Assembly (NCBI GenBank): GCA_944325475.1
Contig: CALVAF010000151.1
Coordinates: forward strand, 1-5,712
Length of the DNA: 5,712 nt
Reading direction: 5' to 3'
Origin: an uncultured Helicobacter sp.
GTDB taxonomy: Bacteria; Campylobacterota; Campylobacteria; Campylobacterales; Helicobacteraceae
The first letter of the stretch is position 1. Each line of letters begins with the position of its first letter. The notes under the pieces were generated by a model. That model saw only the letters and a program-made list of their open reading frames with translations. It was not told the DNA's origin and ran no database searches. Below are positions 4,732 to 5,712 of this stretch, piece by piece. The position numbers and the translations under genes were made by a program.

Positions 4732-5712
4732 GTGATTGCAGCACAAAGTATTGAAGCATTAAAAAATCAGCTAGATATTATTGAAGTGATTTCGCATTAT
4801 ATCGAGTTAAAAAAGACAGGGGCGACTTTTAAGGCTTGTTGTCCTTTTCACCAAGAGAAAACGCCAAGTTTTGTTGCAAATCAAGTTAAGGGATTTTATC
4901 ATTGCTTTGGGTGCGGGGCGAGCGGAGATAGCATTACTTTTGTTATGGAATACGAAAAACTAAACTACAAAGAAGCTATAGAGAGACTAGCTCAACTCTA
5001 TAATTTCACGCTAACTTATGAAAAAGAAAATTTCCCTCGCGATGATTCTTCTAAGATCATGGAATTTATGCGGGAGTATTACCAAAACTCATTAACTAAA
5101 GAAGTGGAGGCTTATATCCAATCGCGTGGAATCACACTGCCTATCCAGCAGAAATTTGAGCTTGGGTATGCGGGGCAGAATTATGAGATTATGGGCTATT
5201 TGCAGCGGCATTCTATCAATTTACAAGAAGCTTTGAATCTCGGGCTTTTAGGCATGGATCGTGAAAATGGAGTGAAGCGGTATTATGCAAGGCTTACTCA
5301 AAGGTTGATTTTCCCCATTCGCTCACCCCAAAATAAAATTGTGGGTTTTGGGGGGCGCACTTTAGGAGATCATCACGCAAAATATATTAACTCTCCACAA
5401 ACCAAGCTTTTTAACAAATCACAAATTCTCTATGGATACCAACAGGCAAAGGATATGATTCATAAAAAAGAAGAAGTGATTGTAACTGAAGGGTATTTAG
5501 ATGTGATTATGCTGCACCAAGCAGGCTTTACTAACGCCGTTGCCACACTTGGAACAGCCTTGACAAAAGAGCATTTGCCCTTGCTTGCTAAAGGGAATCC
5601 TAAAGTTATTATCGCCTATGATGGGGATAATGCCGGAGTGAATGCTGCATTTAAGGCAGCAAGTTTGCTATCATTAGCCAAAAAAGAAGGTGTAGTGGTG
5701 CTATTTGATGGC
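4732..5712 (+). CDS. dnaG: DNA primase (first 327 residues; runs off the right edge)
   Basis: DnaG synthesises the RNA primers for lagging-strand and origin replication and works with the replicative helicase. The frame is open from GTG 4732 to the window end, covering 327 residues of a protein usually 550-600 long. The CHC2-type zinc-binding domain has C37, H40, C58 and C61 in CPFHQEKTPSF and HCFGCGASGD. The catalytic core has VGFGGR (204-209) and KYINSPQTKLFNK (from 217). The TOPRIM metal site has E253 in VTEGYLDVI and D297/D299 in AYDGDNAG, equivalent to E. coli E265, D309 and D311. The GTG start is supported by AGGA 7 nt upstream, and an in-frame TAG at 4720-4722 excludes longer forms. 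Isoleucine codons are ATT or ATC with a single ATA, the host pattern. The C-terminal helicase-interaction domain lies beyond the window. Confidence 0.97.
   Translation, partial: MIAAQSIEALKNQLDIIEVISHYIELKKTGATFKACCPFHQEKTPSFVANQVKGFYHCFGCGASGDSITFVMEYEKLNYKEAIERLAQLYNFTLTYEKENFPRDDSSKIMEFMREYYQNSLTKEVEAYIQSRGITLPIQQKFELGYAGQNYEIMGYLQRHSINLQEALNLGLLGMDRENGVKRYYARLTQRLIFPIRSPQNKIVGFGGRTLGDHHAKYINSPQTKLFNKSQILYGYQQAKDMIHKKEEVIVTEGYLDVIMLHQAGFTNAVATLGTALTKEHLPLLAKGNPKVIIAYDGDNAGVNAAFKAASLLSLAKKEGVVVLFDG

Overview
The window looks like a chromosomal segment of a Helicobacter-type campylobacterote. It is AT-rich, and its RNase III, RNase HI and chorismate synthase closely resemble the Helicobacter proteins I remember. 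From memory, the tightly packed order TPR protein - rnhA - rnc - aroC matches the H. pylori HP0660-HP0663 block. The species cannot be fixed from sequence alone.

Layout. Positions 1-2722 are a leftward operon of four overlapping genes. They are a membrane-anchored TPR protein with a C-terminal CxxC-x10-CxxC zinc ribbon (LapB/YciM-like), rnhA (RNase HI), rnc (RNase III, GTG start) and aroC (chorismate synthase, running off the left edge). Overlaps are 26, 4 and 4 bp, and each downstream gene has a Shine-Dalgarno inside the gene before it. An extended -10 promoter (TGCTATAAT) lies just upstream of the TPR gene. Positions 4732-5712 carry the first 327 codons of dnaG (primase), rightward, also with a GTG start.

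Between these housekeeping blocks lies an accessory islet of about 1.85 kb (about 2774-4592). It holds one rightward gene, a YbfB/YjiJ-type major facilitator transporter. The gene has its own extended -10 promoter covered by a perfect 7-5-7 bp palindrome, which looks like a repressor operator. The reading frame is broken by one base at a run of eight T's (4091-4098), and removing one T restores a protein of 378 residues. Its isoleucine codons are mostly ATA (19 of 29 before the break), against 1 of 24 in the visible dnaG. This argues for recent acquisition. The islet is flanked by an 18-bp direct repeat with 17 matches (2756-2773 and 4593-4610), whose left copy contains the operon promoter. 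Degenerate coding scraps lie on both sides of the transporter.

How the genes relate. The operon joins RNA processing (RNase III), RNA-DNA hybrid removal (RNase HI), the last shikimate-pathway step (chorismate synthase) and a possible envelope-regulation protein. These are unrelated pathways that probably share only transcription and coupled translation. The most interesting signals are the LapB-like architecture, the islet with its flanking repeats and foreign codon use, the operator-like palindrome, and the homopolymer frameshift that could be an on/off switch, a decaying gene or a sequencing error. No tRNA, rRNA, CRISPR array, transposase or integrase was seen.
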